Source: Microvenator marinus
GTDB lineage: Bacteria; Myxococcota_A; Bradymonadia; Bradymonadales; Bradymonadaceae
Direction of reading: 5' to 3'
DNA: 64,000 nucleotides
Assembly (NCBI RefSeq): GCF_007993755.1
Contig: NZ_CP042467.1
Location: forward strand, 1,836,001 to 1,900,000
The position numbers were made by a program, and so were the translations under genes. Shown piece after piece: positions 25,345-34,613 of this stretch. Under the pieces are notes generated by a model that did not search any database, was not told the origin of the DNA, and saw nothing but the letters and a program-made list of their open reading frames with translations. The stretch's first letter is position 1, and the number at the start of each line of letters is the position of its first letter.

Positions 25345-28300
25345 TCCAAGAGCAGGCGATAACGTAATTTAAAATCGATCACGAAACTCTCGTTTTCGGT
25401 GCGAGTACTCTCACTGAGCTGGGCCGACCATGAGTCCGAAATCTTGTAGTTCAATTCGTAGCGTTGTCCACCCGTGGATTGAGTCAGGCCGGTATCGACC
25501 TCAAGACGCCAGGTTGTGCGCCGCGAGAGCCTGTCGCCGATGCTCGTACGAAGCCTGTCCACACTCGGTGTAATCGTAAACTCCTCCACCGCCACCACGT
25601 CCTGCACCGTGCCCTCGATCCAACCCAAAACCGGGGCGAGCGCCACCTCCAGCGTCGGGCTAGACGCGCTCGATGCTGTGAGCTGATCCACCGTACAACC
25701 CGTGAGAATCAAGCTCAGGACGTCACGCTGGTCGGCGTATGGATTCGACTCAAACCGAACGTCCAAATTGTCCAGACGCCCCGACACGTTGAGCACAATA
25801 CGATACGCAAGCTCCTCGTCGCGCCCCACATCCCCGGTCAATCTCAAGGTATCCTGCGTGGTCTCGGCAAAATCCGTTTGTCGGCATCGATTGTTGATAT
25901 CCGCGTCGGCGATGATGTCCACGCGAGGATTTTCGGGATTCCCCTCAAACGTCAGCGTACCCGAGCGAACATCGAAGAACTCGTTCTGAAACTGCACCTT
26001 TCCATCGATGATGTCCACACCTCCGACCATCCGCGGATTGACCAGCGTTTCCTGAAGCCGAACGTCCATTCGGAGCTCGAGATCGAGGCCGAGACGGTCG
26101 ATCTCTGAGCGAATCCTAAACGAGTCCCGGGCCCGAATCTGCAGGTCGAAATTCACATCCTCAAGCCACGGAATGCGCTCCACAAGGCTCGCCTCGTACG
26201 TTTGCGAAGTGCGGTTGAACGCGCCCAGAAGTCGGTTTGTAAACTGTTCCTGAAAGACCGAGATATTCTGGTAGTAAAGCCCGTCCACGATATCCACAAG
26301 TCCGGTCGCCGACCACGTCTCCGGACGGTCTAAATCTCGGGCGTTGAGCTCCACGTCGGCGGCAAAGGTCAGGTTTGCCATGTCTGGAATCCTGTAGCTC
26401 ATATTGACTCCGCGAAGCTGCAGCCTCAGGTCCTGAACCACCGCATCGATCACGCTTAAACCGCCACGCAATTCGAACGCCCCATCGAGCGCGCGCCCCC
26501 GCACAGGGTCTTGGTCGTCGATATTGACTCCGTTCTCGCCGAAGCGAATCATCCCGGAGCTCAGGACCACAGGCGTGTTGATGTCGCGCAGCTGGATCTG
26601 TGACGGCAGGAGGCGAACGTACCCATCAGCAACAAAGCCTTCAGGGGTCCCGCGCAGCGAAGTATCGAGCTCGACCATGCCCGAGGCCTCAACCACGGCG
26701 TCTGGAAAGTACTCGGGAAACGTGGCCCGAAAGCTGTTTACAAGCGCGAGATCGAGTTCACCTCGCGCCGCAATATCGAGCAGGGCTTCGTCCAAAAAGA
26801 GGCCGCCTTCCAACTCCACAAAACGCCCATCGGCGCCAACTTTGGCGCGCTGGATCTGAAAGAGAGTGCCGTCGTTGATACCCACGATGAGCGGGCCATC
26901 GTTCACAAAACGCCGCCCCAAGGTGTTGAGCTCGAGGTCGCTGAGATTGAGGAGCACCTGGTAGCGCTCCAAATCCGGCGACAAGAAGACCTCCACACTT
27001 CCGGTGGTACGCGCGCCTTCAACGAGCTCGGTTTCGGAGAGCTCGCGGACCTTCTCTTTGAGGTCTAGGTTGTCCAAAACAAGGCGGCCATAGTAGGGCG
27101 ACTCCGCGTCAAGAGGCACCTCGGCAAGTATGCCGCCCATCTCGCTCAGCGCGCCTGTGATGTGTACCGCGTCGTTCAGCGTGTTGATGACGGTGGATGC
27201 GTCGCCCAATTCGCGGCCATCAACCCTCAGCGAGTCCACATTCGCATAACCTCCGATTTGAGGACGCCTAACGGACCCACTCGCGTGAACATTGAACTGC
27301 CCGAGGCCTTCGACCGTCACCGCGGAGCGCTTGACCAGCGGATCGAGCAAAGCCAGCTCAATATCTTGGCCTTCGGCCCATACTTCGAGGTCGTCGCCGC
27401 TAAATCGGCCCGAGCCGTGTGCCTTCATGGTGCCGGCCGCGCCGGCATCCAGGCGGAACTCGTCCACATCAAACTGCGTGGGTGACACCATGCCCTTGAC
27501 CACCAGTTCATCCACCAGCTGGCCCATCACCTCGCCGGTCTTCAAGCTCCCGTCTACCTCAACCCTTGGCGCACTCGCCGCTCCGGTTACCTCGCCTTTG
27601 GCATTTAGCGTGCCGCGCGTGTTCGAGCCGAGCCCAAGCCACGCATCAAAATAGGCCACATCCACGCCGCTGAGCGTGTACTTCATGTCCAGATATGGAT
27701 TATTCAAAAAGAGGAATTCGCCAGTATCCGTGCCGGTCTCTGGGTCGATCACGCCTTTAGGGTTTCTGAGCACCCGAGCACTGCCATCGAGCTTGAGGTC
27801 GCCCTTTTCCGTCTGGATATCCAAGGGTTCAAAAGTGACAAGGCCGTTCTTAAGCGCCCCTCGGAACGCCACCTCATCAAACCTGAGCGGCTCGCCGTCC
27901 GCCACAATTCCGGGCGACGACCATTTTCCATTGAAGGTCATATCCGGGTAGTTCAGACGCTCTCGCACCAGAAGCTCGGCGACTGCACCTCCTTGAACCC
28001 CGCTGATATCGTAGTGTTTCAGGAGTTCTGGTAGCTGAGGTGCGTTGAGCTTGATCCGCGCAGGACCGGGCTCGGGACCTTGTTCCAAAACCCCGTCAAC
28101 CCAGTTGAACCTGAAGTTCTGTACTTGCGCATCCATGTCGGGAAAATACGCCCGAAGATCCTCGACGATCGCGGCCTCTTGCGTGGTCCAAATCTCTGCG
28201 CCTTTACCAAGGCGCAAACGTGAACCAGGGAGAAGCTCCGAGGTCGAACGATCCAAGACTACGTCCGAATCTAGCCGCACCCAGGCCATTGGATTGCGCG

Positions 28301-29633
28301 CTTCGGCCCAACGCCGAAGCACCGGATCATCGCCAGGACGTCTAACCTCGGGCGAAAACGGCACCCACCCCATCGCGCTTATATCCCCTCGCGCCGAGCC
28401 CGCAAGCCAAGGGTAGTCGAGGTCGCGATCCGCAAGGAGCGGTGCGGGGTCTACGCCCTCGATGCGCCCTGAGACAGACCAGAGACCCTCAAACATACTG
28501 AACGCCACGCGGTCTAGCTCCGCGGTCCCTCCGTAGAGTTTGGCGTTAAGTCCGTCAGAAACAATCACGTCGTCGCGTAGATAGCCCTCGGCTTCGATGT
28601 CCCGCAGATAGAGGTCGAGCGCCTCAAGGACTGGCGCCTCGAGCCGAAACCGCCCGTCGATCTCGTCCAGGCTCCCTTCCACCGCGGCACTCAACGTGGC
28701 TTCCACGTGGATTAAATCGTCCAGAAAATACTGAATCAGATTGGTTCTGTACGGGATGTAGAATTGGCCTTCCGCCTTGTAGTACATCTGGGTTTCGTCG
28801 GTATCCTCGCGTTCTGGAAAGCGCATATAGCCTGACGCCCACGCCATTACGCCTTCGGACTCAAGGCCCAGATACTCCACGTTGAACCCGTCGTTGGTCC
28901 ACATCCACCGCCGCAGCTGCACGTCGTTCACATCAAAAGACCATGGTCCGCGCGCCTCCGGAAACCCAAAGAGCGTGTTGGAAAACCAGAGCTTGATGGT
29001 GTCTACCTCCAGGGCCGGCACCGAAATCTGGACTGTGGAAGAGATATCGACGCGCCCGTCCGGGATGTTCACCACCGGAACTTCGACCTTAAAGAAATGA
29101 AGGTTCAGCCCGTAGGAACACTCGATGCACGCCACATTCCTAAGCGTAATGCCCTCAAGAAACCCGTCTTCGCTGTCTTCTTCGTCATCCTCGGAGACCA
29201 CGCCCAGAGCCTCGAGCATATCGAACGAGCCCTCTTCGCCAGCCTTGGGCCACGTCATACGGACCCAACCCTCTTGCACCACGAGGTCGTAGAGCTCGAG
29301 CCGGCGGGTCAGGAGCGTCGCGGGGTTCAGGGACGTGCTGGCCTCGCGAAGGCGAATCACGTCGTGACCCTCGCGCGCCATCAGGCGCCCGTTGAAAATT
29401 CGCGCGTCCACGAGCGTGGGCTCGAGCACCACTTCGCGAACTTCGATGGTGCCGGGAAAGACCTCGTTGAGCGTCTCGTGTAGAGTGACGAGGAAAAGAT
29501 TTGAATTTAGGTAAAGGTATGCCAGAGAATAGAGCGTGGCCAAGAACGCAGCCGGGACGAAAAAGATCACTGGAATCTTAATCGCACTGCGGTAAACCCT
29601 GACCTCGATGTCGTGCATCAACACGGCATACAC
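25341..29633 (-). CDS. tamB: TamB-like (DUF490) translocation/lipid-transport protein
   Basis: About 1430 residues. One N-terminal membrane helix (IPVIFFVPAAFLATLYSLAY) anchors it in the inner membrane; the rest is a long beta-rich periplasmic body of AsmA-like repeats ending in the DUF490/TamB domain (GGVDIIDGKVQFQNEFFDVR, LRLTGDVG, LSLILTGC). Such proteins are thought to bridge the periplasm for outer-membrane protein insertion or phospholipid transport. The first codon could be GTG at 29633 or ATG at 29618; neither has a clear ribosome site. The gene heads an overlapping operon with the seven-POTRA protein and the DUF4105 protein. The divergent lipoprotein begins only 18-33 bases away. Confidence 0.9.
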   Translation of the reverse strand: MYAVLMHDIEVRVYRSAIKIPVIFFVPAAFLATLYSLAYLYLNSNLFLVTLHETLNEVFPGTIEVREVVLEPTLVDARIFNGRLMAREGHDVIRLREASTSLNPATLLTRRLELYDLVVQEGWVRMTWPKAGEEGSFDMLEALGVVSEDDEEDSEDGFLEGITLRNVACIECSYGLNLHFFKVEVPVVNIPDGRVDISSTVQISVPALEVDTIKLWFSNTLFGFPEARGPWSFDVNDVQLRRWMWTNDGFNVEYLGLESEGVMAWASGYMRFPEREDTDETQMYYKAEGQFYIPYRTNLIQYFLDDLIHVEATLSAAVEGSLDEIDGRFRLEAPVLEALDLYLRDIEAEGYLRDDVIVSDGLNAKLYGGTAELDRVAFSMFEGLWSVSGRIEGVDPAPLLADRDLDYPWLAGSARGDISAMGWVPFSPEVRRPGDDPVLRRWAEARNPMAWVRLDSDVVLDRSTSELLPGSRLRLGKGAEIWTTQEAAIVEDLRAYFPDMDAQVQNFRFNWVDGVLEQGPEPGPARIKLNAPQLPELLKHYDISGVQGGAVAELLVRERLNYPDMTFNGKWSSPGIVADGEPLRFDEVAFRGALKNGLVTFEPLDIQTEKGDLKLDGSARVLRNPKGVIDPETGTDTGEFLFLNNPYLDMKYTLSGVDVAYFDAWLGLGSNTRGTLNAKGEVTGAASAPRVEVDGSLKTGEVMGQLVDELVVKGMVSPTQFDVDEFRLDAGAAGTMKAHGSGRFSGDDLEVWAEGQDIELALLDPLVKRSAVTVEGLGQFNVHASGSVRRPQIGGYANVDSLRVDGRELGDASTVINTLNDAVHITGALSEMGGILAEVPLDAESPYYGRLVLDNLDLKEKVRELSETELVEGARTTGSVEVFLSPDLERYQVLLNLSDLELNTLGRRFVNDGPLIVGINDGTLFQIQRAKVGADGRFVELEGGLFLDEALLDIAARGELDLALVNSFRATFPEYFPDAVVEASGMVELDTSLRGTPEGFVADGYVRLLPSQIQLRDINTPVVLSSGMIRFGENGVNIDDQDPVRGRALDGAFELRGGLSVIDAVVQDLRLQLRGVNMSYRIPDMANLTFAADVELNARDLDRPETWSATGLVDIVDGLYYQNISVFQEQFTNRLLGAFNRTSQTYEASLVERIPWLEDVNFDLQIRARDSFRIRSEIDRLGLDLELRMDVRLQETLVNPRMVGGVDIIDGKVQFQNEFFDVRSGTLTFEGNPENPRVDIIADADINNRCRQTDFAETTQDTLRLTGDVGRDEELAYRIVLNVSGRLDNLDVRFESNPYADQRDVLSLILTGCTVDQLTASSASSPTLEVALAPVLGWIEGTVQDVVAVEEFTITPSVDRLRTSIGDRLSRRTTWRLEVDTGLTQSTGGQRYELNYKISDSWSAQLSESTRTENESFVIDFKLRYRLLLD

Positions 29634-29651
29634 CCCGACACTTGAGCAGCC

Positions 29652-30923
29652 ATGATGCTTAGCACAGAAAAATGCCGAATACCGCTTGTGATTTCTACAT
29701 TTTTCTTAAGCATGGTCACGGGATGTTTCCAGGAGTCGTCTGACATTACTACAGGACAAAGACGAGTTTCGCGCGCAGATATTCCAGAGAGTGACCTGGT
29801 TGTGCAAGTCAACTCGGGCGCCGTTCGCGAAACCAGCTCCACTTCGATCCGCGCGCGTTCCTCCGCCCCTTCTGCCCGCGTCACGCTGAGCACGGGGCCA
29901 GAGGCGACTGGCGACTTTCTTGTTGAAGTCTTTAATCTACACCCCTCGAGTCAGCCGCGAATTCTAGGCGTCCAGGGCGTCAGCCGAACCCAGAACTCCG
30001 CATGTGCTGACGATAGCGCCCTCATCGTCTGCGCCGAAGCGCGCGACTCTCTTGGCTCGCCGTGCGCCGGGAGCGAAGACTGTGCCGAAGGAACCACGTG
30101 CATTGCATCCAGCTGCGAAGCCACAGAGCGCCTGAACACGTGCGACCAAATGAACACCGTGGCCACCGAGAGCTCCACCGAGTTCGCGATCACGCTCCCA
30201 CTTTCGCCGTGCACCTCAACCATCGTGGAATTTGCGCCCGAGCAAACGCCGACTCAGGCAAAGTTCGTGGTCATCGGGTCTACTTCATCTCTCGGAAAGC
30301 TCGAGTCCGCTCTGAGCGCGGCTCTGGACCATGATGCCGATTTTGCGGTTCTCCTCGGCGAGAATCTGGACTCCGCCGACCAGTCGGCCGTAGACGGCCT
30401 TGAGATTCGCCTAAATCGCACGCCAATCCCGGTGGTCTTCGTGGCGAGCGCCAACGCAAACATCATTGATGAGGGCGACTATGCGCTAAGACTGCTTGGC
30501 CCGCATGATTTCATTTTCCCGTGGGGGCCTGCGCGCTTCGTGACCTTCTTTACCGGCAACCACACCGTAGACGAGCTCGGCCTCACACGCCTTGACACCT
30601 TCCTTCGGTCCTATCGCCGAGACACTGACTCAAGCCCGCCAGTCTTTTCGTTCACCCACACCCCACCCATCGATCCGAACGGGGTTCGAAACCTCGGGTT
30701 CACCCACCGGACCCAGGGCGCGCGCGTCCTCTCCCTATTCAATCGCTATGGCGCCAACGCCCTATTCGCAGGCCGAATCAACGCCTCGGACCGCACCAAC
30801 TTCGCAGACTTAGACCTCTGGATTACCAGCGCCTACGACTCCGTCTTGGAAAATCGCCGCGAGATTCTACTGGTCTCCGTGGATGCTGACGGCACCTACA
30901 GCATAGAGCCACAGACATTTTAG
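29652..30923 (+). CDS. Lipoprotein with degenerate calcineurin-like phosphoesterase fold
   Basis: 423 residues. A signal peptide ends in the lipobox VTGC. A Cys-rich stretch (about 115-165: SPCAGSEDCAEGTTC, SSCEATERLNTC) follows, then a region whose order resembles metallophosphoesterases: AKFVVIGSTSS, FAVLLGENLDS, FSFTHTPPIDP, ALFAGRINAS. The metal-binding Asp, Asn and His of that fold (GDxxD, GNH, GHxH) are replaced, so catalysis is unlikely. The two first codons are ATG ATG (29652, 29655). It is divergent from TamB with hardly any space, so its promoter must overlap the TamB start. Binding or structural role inferred. Confidence 0.6.
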   Translation: MMLSTEKCRIPLVISTFFLSMVTGCFQESSDITTGQRRVSRADIPESDLVVQVNSGAVRETSSTSIRARSSAPSARVTLSTGPEATGDFLVEVFNLHPSSQPRILGVQGVSRTQNSACADDSALIVCAEARDSLGSPCAGSEDCAEGTTCIASSCEATERLNTCDQMNTVATESSTEFAITLPLSPCTSTIVEFAPEQTPTQAKFVVIGSTSSLGKLESALSAALDHDADFAVLLGENLDSADQSAVDGLEIRLNRTPIPVVFVASANANIIDEGDYALRLLGPHDFIFPWGPARFVTFFTGNHTVDELGLTRLDTFLRSYRRDTDSSPPVFSFTHTPPIDPNGVRNLGFTHRTQGARVLSLFNRYGANALFAGRINASDRTNFADLDLWITSAYDSVLENRREILLVSVDADGTYSIEPQTF

Positions 30924-31141
30924 GGCCGTAGTTTCACATCGCTCAGGGGTTGAGGTGCACTACGCTGTTCGTGGATTAGATCAGCTGACGAAACACCCCT
31001 CAACAAACAAGTCGAGCTAAAAAATTCAAACACGGCATGTATCGTGCCACGGCTACCAAATTTGTACTTGACCCCACCATTCCGGAGGTAGATGCTGAGT
31101 TAAAGCATTACAAAACAAACCTTTATGAAAGGAGGCACAGG

Positions 31142-31654
31142 GTGAAAACCGCAAAGCAACTCTTGGACGAGGCAGTGAGCCATCAGTTTGACAAGAAAGA
31201 TAGTTTCCGAGCCATCGAACTCTACAAAGTGATCATTGAGCAATACCCCGATACTTCAGAGGCGAACCAAGCGCTGGAGCATCTGGAATACCTTGACGAA
31301 GAGAGCACGAAGGCACCTCCGAACGCGGCTGTATACAAAGCAACATACAGCCCAAGCGCGAGTCGAACAAAGCAGGGAGAAAGATTCCCGAACCTCACCT
31401 ATTATTCGCAGGGTTTGAAGGTCGTGGGTTGGATGGTGCTGGTCTTCGGTCTGTTGGCCTGTGTGGGGTTGTTCGGGATTTTTGAGGGGTGGAAGTTGTT
31501 GTTGGCATGTGGGCTCGTCTTTTCCTTCACAACTCCGCTCAGTGGGGGGTTGATTCTACAAGCTGAAATCGTCGAACTCTTCTTGTCGATCGAAGATAAC
31601 ACCTTCCGATCCCAGCAAGCTCTTCAACAAATTGCGAAAAACACTGGTGCTTGA
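31142..31654 (+). CDS. Small membrane protein with TPR-like N-terminus
   Basis: 170 residues. The GTG at 31142 has an excellent GGAGG six bases upstream (31131-31135), so I prefer it to the ATG at 31037. The N-terminal part has one TPR-like pair (AKQLLDEAVSHQFDKKDSFR, AIELYKVIIEQYPDTSEANQ); two hydrophobic helices follow (GWMVLVFGLLACVGLFGIF and LLLACGLVFSFTTPLSG), then a short helical tail. Not recognised as a family. It is the first gene of the second accessory island; the next gene starts right at its end. Confidence 0.6.
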   Translation: MKTAKQLLDEAVSHQFDKKDSFRAIELYKVIIEQYPDTSEANQALEHLEYLDEESTKAPPNAAVYKATYSPSASRTKQGERFPNLTYYSQGLKVVGWMVLVFGLLACVGLFGIFEGWKLLLACGLVFSFTTPLSGGLILQAEIVELFLSIEDNTFRSQQALQQIAKNTGA

Positions 31655-31655
31655 A

Positions 31656-32513
31656 ATGATACTTCCAGAAGGCGTTAAGTCGTGGCGTCGATCCGAATAT
31701 GAACGTTTTTTGGGTCTGGGAACAATGTTCATAGGCACATGCGGAGTTCTGGCGTGTGCCTCAAGCCCCATTGTTCTACCCGAGGAATCTGCTCCACCAA
31801 TTGAAAACACTGGAGCCGAATTGAAACAGGAGGAGGAAGAAAGGGGGAAAGAAGCCGCCAATGAGCACGAATTGAAACGTGAGAAGGGCATGGAACCGGA
31901 ACCGAATGAGCCTGCGCCCGCGGAATATCTGCCGGTTGTATGTGAAGGGCGATGGAACGAGCAGGGTTGTACTGCTTGTCCATCATATACTTGGGACGTG
32001 GATCAAGAACGAAGCGTTTCCGTTTCCACACCTGTGGCCCTCAGCCTAAATGGCAGCCACTTTGGCTTCAACCTGGAAGATTGTGGGCATCACATTCAGC
32101 ACTACATCTCTTCAGTTGAAATCGGCAGGACCGAAAATGGCTGGAAGATTTCTGGCGCAGGATGGACAGACTATTCGCAATGCAAGAACCACATCACAGC
32201 TGACACGCTCTTCCAAGCTTGCCCCTCAATTGAAGAGGGTCAGGGGTCAAAAACTCACACCATGTACGTCCAGTCTGTGAGGGGCTTCCAACACCTTCTG
32301 AAAGTAAGTGACAACCTGAACGCATGTCCGGAAGGGTCGTTCACAAATCAAGAATTCATTGGGTTCAATTTCGTCGAGGGTTGTATCGTCATCAAGTATC
32401 GTGAGGGTGATTACACGACTGATCCCAAGGACTCATGTGAGCAAACTTTACGCTCGTCTCAAGACGTTGAGAGGCGGTTCTGTTGGAATGGCGATGAATT
32501 CAGCGAGCAATGA
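31656..32513 (+). CDS. Hypothetical Cys-rich lipoprotein
   Basis: 285 residues from the ATG at 31656, which abuts the previous stop. The N-terminus has basic residues, a hydrophobic run and a lipobox-like GVLAC (Cys near residue 34), then an acidic, Glu/Lys-rich spacer. The folded part holds about ten cysteines in pairs (VVCEGRWNEQGCTACPSY; EDCGHHIQHY; NACPEGSF; GCIVIKY), suggesting disulfides outside the cytoplasm. No known domain is recognised. The codon choice is more AT-rich than in flanking housekeeping genes. The signal peptide is long, and a downstream ATG at 31725 would give a shorter one. Confidence 0.55.
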   Translation: MILPEGVKSWRRSEYERFLGLGTMFIGTCGVLACASSPIVLPEESAPPIENTGAELKQEEEERGKEAANEHELKREKGMEPEPNEPAPAEYLPVVCEGRWNEQGCTACPSYTWDVDQERSVSVSTPVALSLNGSHFGFNLEDCGHHIQHYISSVEIGRTENGWKISGAGWTDYSQCKNHITADTLFQACPSIEEGQGSKTHTMYVQSVRGFQHLLKVSDNLNACPEGSFTNQEFIGFNFVEGCIVIKYREGDYTTDPKDSCEQTLRSSQDVERRFCWNGDEFSEQ

Positions 32514-32556
32514 CGGACTCAATGGCTCAATCCTCTTCTGGTAGTTCCGTGCTCAT

Positions 32557-32994
32557 CTAGACTGCACCATTATATGTATAGCGACTGTCACAATTTTCGA
32601 CTTCGGACCTTTGGACGGGGTAAATGTGATTGCCTTTGAATGAGCCGGAGACAACCGCTAGAGCGTCACAAGGACTCGACCCGCTAACTGCGTGGCTCAC
32701 ACTGCCAGTGAAATGTGCTTTGGGTGTACCCAGATATGTCCCCGCTCCATTAGGATAATCGCTGTCTTCAAAGTGGTCCCAATCAAAGTCCCGCCTAAGA
32801 GTGTCAAAATCAGCCGCAAGAGATCCTGACAATTCGTGAGAAACTTTGGTTGTGTAACCGCGTCCAGGTGGATAATTGGGGTCGTGTTTTTCCGTCAGGA
32901 AACGTCCTTGTTCGTAATCTTCACGCCACTCTGCAAATGGGGTAGCGCTTAGATGTTTAGAATTCTGCTGAGATTTAGTTCTCTTTTTTACCAT
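32557..32994 (-). CDS. Hypothetical protein, orphan
   Basis: 145 residues, unrecognised. The ATG at 32994 has AAGGAG eight bases upstream, so it is likely a real gene. It has a basic N-terminus (VKKRTKSQQNSKH), no signal peptide, many aromatic-Asp motifs (DFDWDHFEDSDYPNG) and Ser/Gly/His-rich segments (HELSGSLAADF; SVSHAVSGSS). Composition suggests a beta-rich or partly disordered protein. It is convergent with the preceding lipoprotein gene, and an AT-rich 100-base gap separates it from the next minus-strand gene. Confidence 0.5.
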   Translation of the reverse strand: MVKKRTKSQQNSKHLSATPFAEWREDYEQGRFLTEKHDPNYPPGRGYTTKVSHELSGSLAADFDTLRRDFDWDHFEDSDYPNGAGTYLGTPKAHFTGSVSHAVSGSSPCDALAVVSGSFKGNHIYPVQRSEVENCDSRYTYNGAV

Positions 32995-33094
32995 ATAGTG
33001 CTCCTTAAATTTAGCTTCTACAGGTAAATAGTTTCATCATTTTTTTGGTGCGAATTAAATTTTAAAAAACTGCAATATATCTTCACCTCGAGCT

Positions 33095-34279
33095 TCAGCG
33101 CTTCGCTGGCTCAAACTCCGCCTTCCATTTGATAGGATCACGTATGCGTAGCTCAAACATCTCCTCGAAAGCGTCTGGGTTGAAGTACTCAATGATCATC
33201 TCATTAGATTTGTAGAAAAGACTAACGAGACTTGACAGAGTTTTCAGATCAATCTCGCCATCAATCCGCCAGAGTTTCGGCTTGCGATGACATGAACGTG
33301 CTTCTGGTAGGTGAATTTCTTTGCGCTTATCATATCCGGTTAGTGTGTAAACCTTGGCCGCACCGTCAAGGTGTCTAAACACCCCCGCATCAATGTCTCG
33401 CTCAGCGTGAACATATCTGTTGATGATGTAGTTACCTAGCGCATCCGCCTTGTCATGTACTTCCTCGATTTGGAGGGTTTTGATTCCCTCCTTGTATGTC
33501 CATAGAAAGTCAGTGAAGTGGAGATGATTTGTCAGTTCGAACAGAGACGTTTTGTTTCGCGCGACCACTGTTAATCCCACTGCGTCTGGATCATCCAACG
33601 TTGCAGTGTCAAACGGTGGACCAAACCAAGTATCGAATTCGTACACCCGTGAGTAGTCCTCCCGGCTCATCAACCGTGAGTGATCTATTGCCACCCGAAA
33701 CGTGTTAGTTCTCTTCGTGTCGTGATAGTACCGGATGAACGGTGCCAGAAAATCGAAGTTAGGACTTGAGGTAAATCCTCTGCGCAGGAACTGATGATAC
33801 CACAGGGCGTGGCTTTTGTAGAAAACCACGCCATCCACAGGCTCGAATTCATCTCCTAAAATCAGAAGCCCATCTTCATCCAAGTGTTCCTTAAGCTCAG
33901 GGTATTCGCGAAGCACCAAGCTTTCGGTCAGCGGCATGTCGATTAAGTGATCAACTGCGAAATACCGCGCATGCACTTCTGCATAGACATATCCCTCCGC
34001 AATGAAGCGTTTCTTTGTTTCGGCACTCACGAGCGGATTTTTCCAGTCAGAGAATCTCACCCAAACAGCCGCCTTTTCCCGGGTGGCATCCAATTCGTCC
34101 ATATTGAGCGCTGATAGGTAGTCTGCGCACTCATTAACTAGGTCACGAGCAAGATTGAAATGAGGCTTCTGTCCTTGACCCACAAGGTAGATGGTAAAGT
34201 AGATCACGGGAGCATGATCACGGTTTCTCATCTCTTGTACGAGTTTGTTTAGCTTGCGCTCGTCGAGTGGGATACGCAT
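33095..34279 (-). CDS. Hypothetical protein of a three-gene accessory operon
   Basis: 394 residues, cytosolic, rich in aromatic and charged residues. No recognised domain: I see no Walker, nuclease or HTH motif. Notable segments are DHAPVIYFTIYLVGQGQKPH near the start and DGVVFYKSHALWYHQFLRRG in the middle. The start is set by coupling: the ATG at 34279 overlaps the stop of the upstream gene (TGATG). A longer form from an upstream codon is less likely. It lies downstream of remnants of defence-type genes on the same strand, so an antiphage or conflict role is possible, but that is context only. Confidence 0.65.
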   Translation of the reverse strand: MRIPLDERKLNKLVQEMRNRDHAPVIYFTIYLVGQGQKPHFNLARDLVNECADYLSALNMDELDATREKAAVWVRFSDWKNPLVSAETKKRFIAEGYVYAEVHARYFAVDHLIDMPLTESLVLREYPELKEHLDEDGLLILGDEFEPVDGVVFYKSHALWYHQFLRRGFTSSPNFDFLAPFIRYYHDTKRTNTFRVAIDHSRLMSREDYSRVYEFDTWFGPPFDTATLDDPDAVGLTVVARNKTSLFELTNHLHFTDFLWTYKEGIKTLQIEEVHDKADALGNYIINRYVHAERDIDAGVFRHLDGAAKVYTLTGYDKRKEIHLPEARSCHRKPKLWRIDGEIDLKTLSSLVSLFYKSNEMIIEYFNPDAFEEMFELRIRDPIKWKAEFEPAKR

Positions 34280-34611
34280 CAACAGAACTCCCAACGCATT
34301 GAATCAACTAATCGCCGTCCGTCTATCGGACCCCATTCGCCACCCACCGAAAGCCGGTCTCGATCAATCTTGCAGGGTTCGCATTGTCTATGAGTTAGAC
34401 CATCGACCGTAGCCACGTTCACCTCCAACTCGAAATGGAAGCACTGCTCCTTGTGGTCAAATGTGGGTTGAGAAACGAAGACTTCGACCTCCTCGTGAGC
34501 ATATCCAGTCATGTCCTTCTGGATTGCCACCGGAAGCAACTCGTTGATCTCCAAAACAAGCTGTTCGATGTGCTCAGTCACATGTTGTTTGAGGAGCAGG
34601 AGTGGATCCAC
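34279..34611 (-). CDS. Hypothetical small protein coupled to the 394-residue protein
   Basis: 110 residues, GTG start at 34611 with GGAG about five bases upstream. The first 40 residues form an amphipathic helix (LLLLKQHVTEHIEQLVLEIN); the rest is beta-like with two cysteines (RQCEPCKIDRDRL) that could bind metal or form a redox pair. The stop overlaps the next start (TGATG), so the two proteins probably act together. Not recognised. Confidence 0.55.
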   Translation of the reverse strand: MDPLLLLKQHVTEHIEQLVLEINELLPVAIQKDMTGYAHEEVEVFVSQPTFDHKEQCFHFELEVNVATVDGLTHRQCEPCKIDRDRLSVGGEWGPIDGRRLVDSMRWEFC

Positions 34612-34613
34612 GT

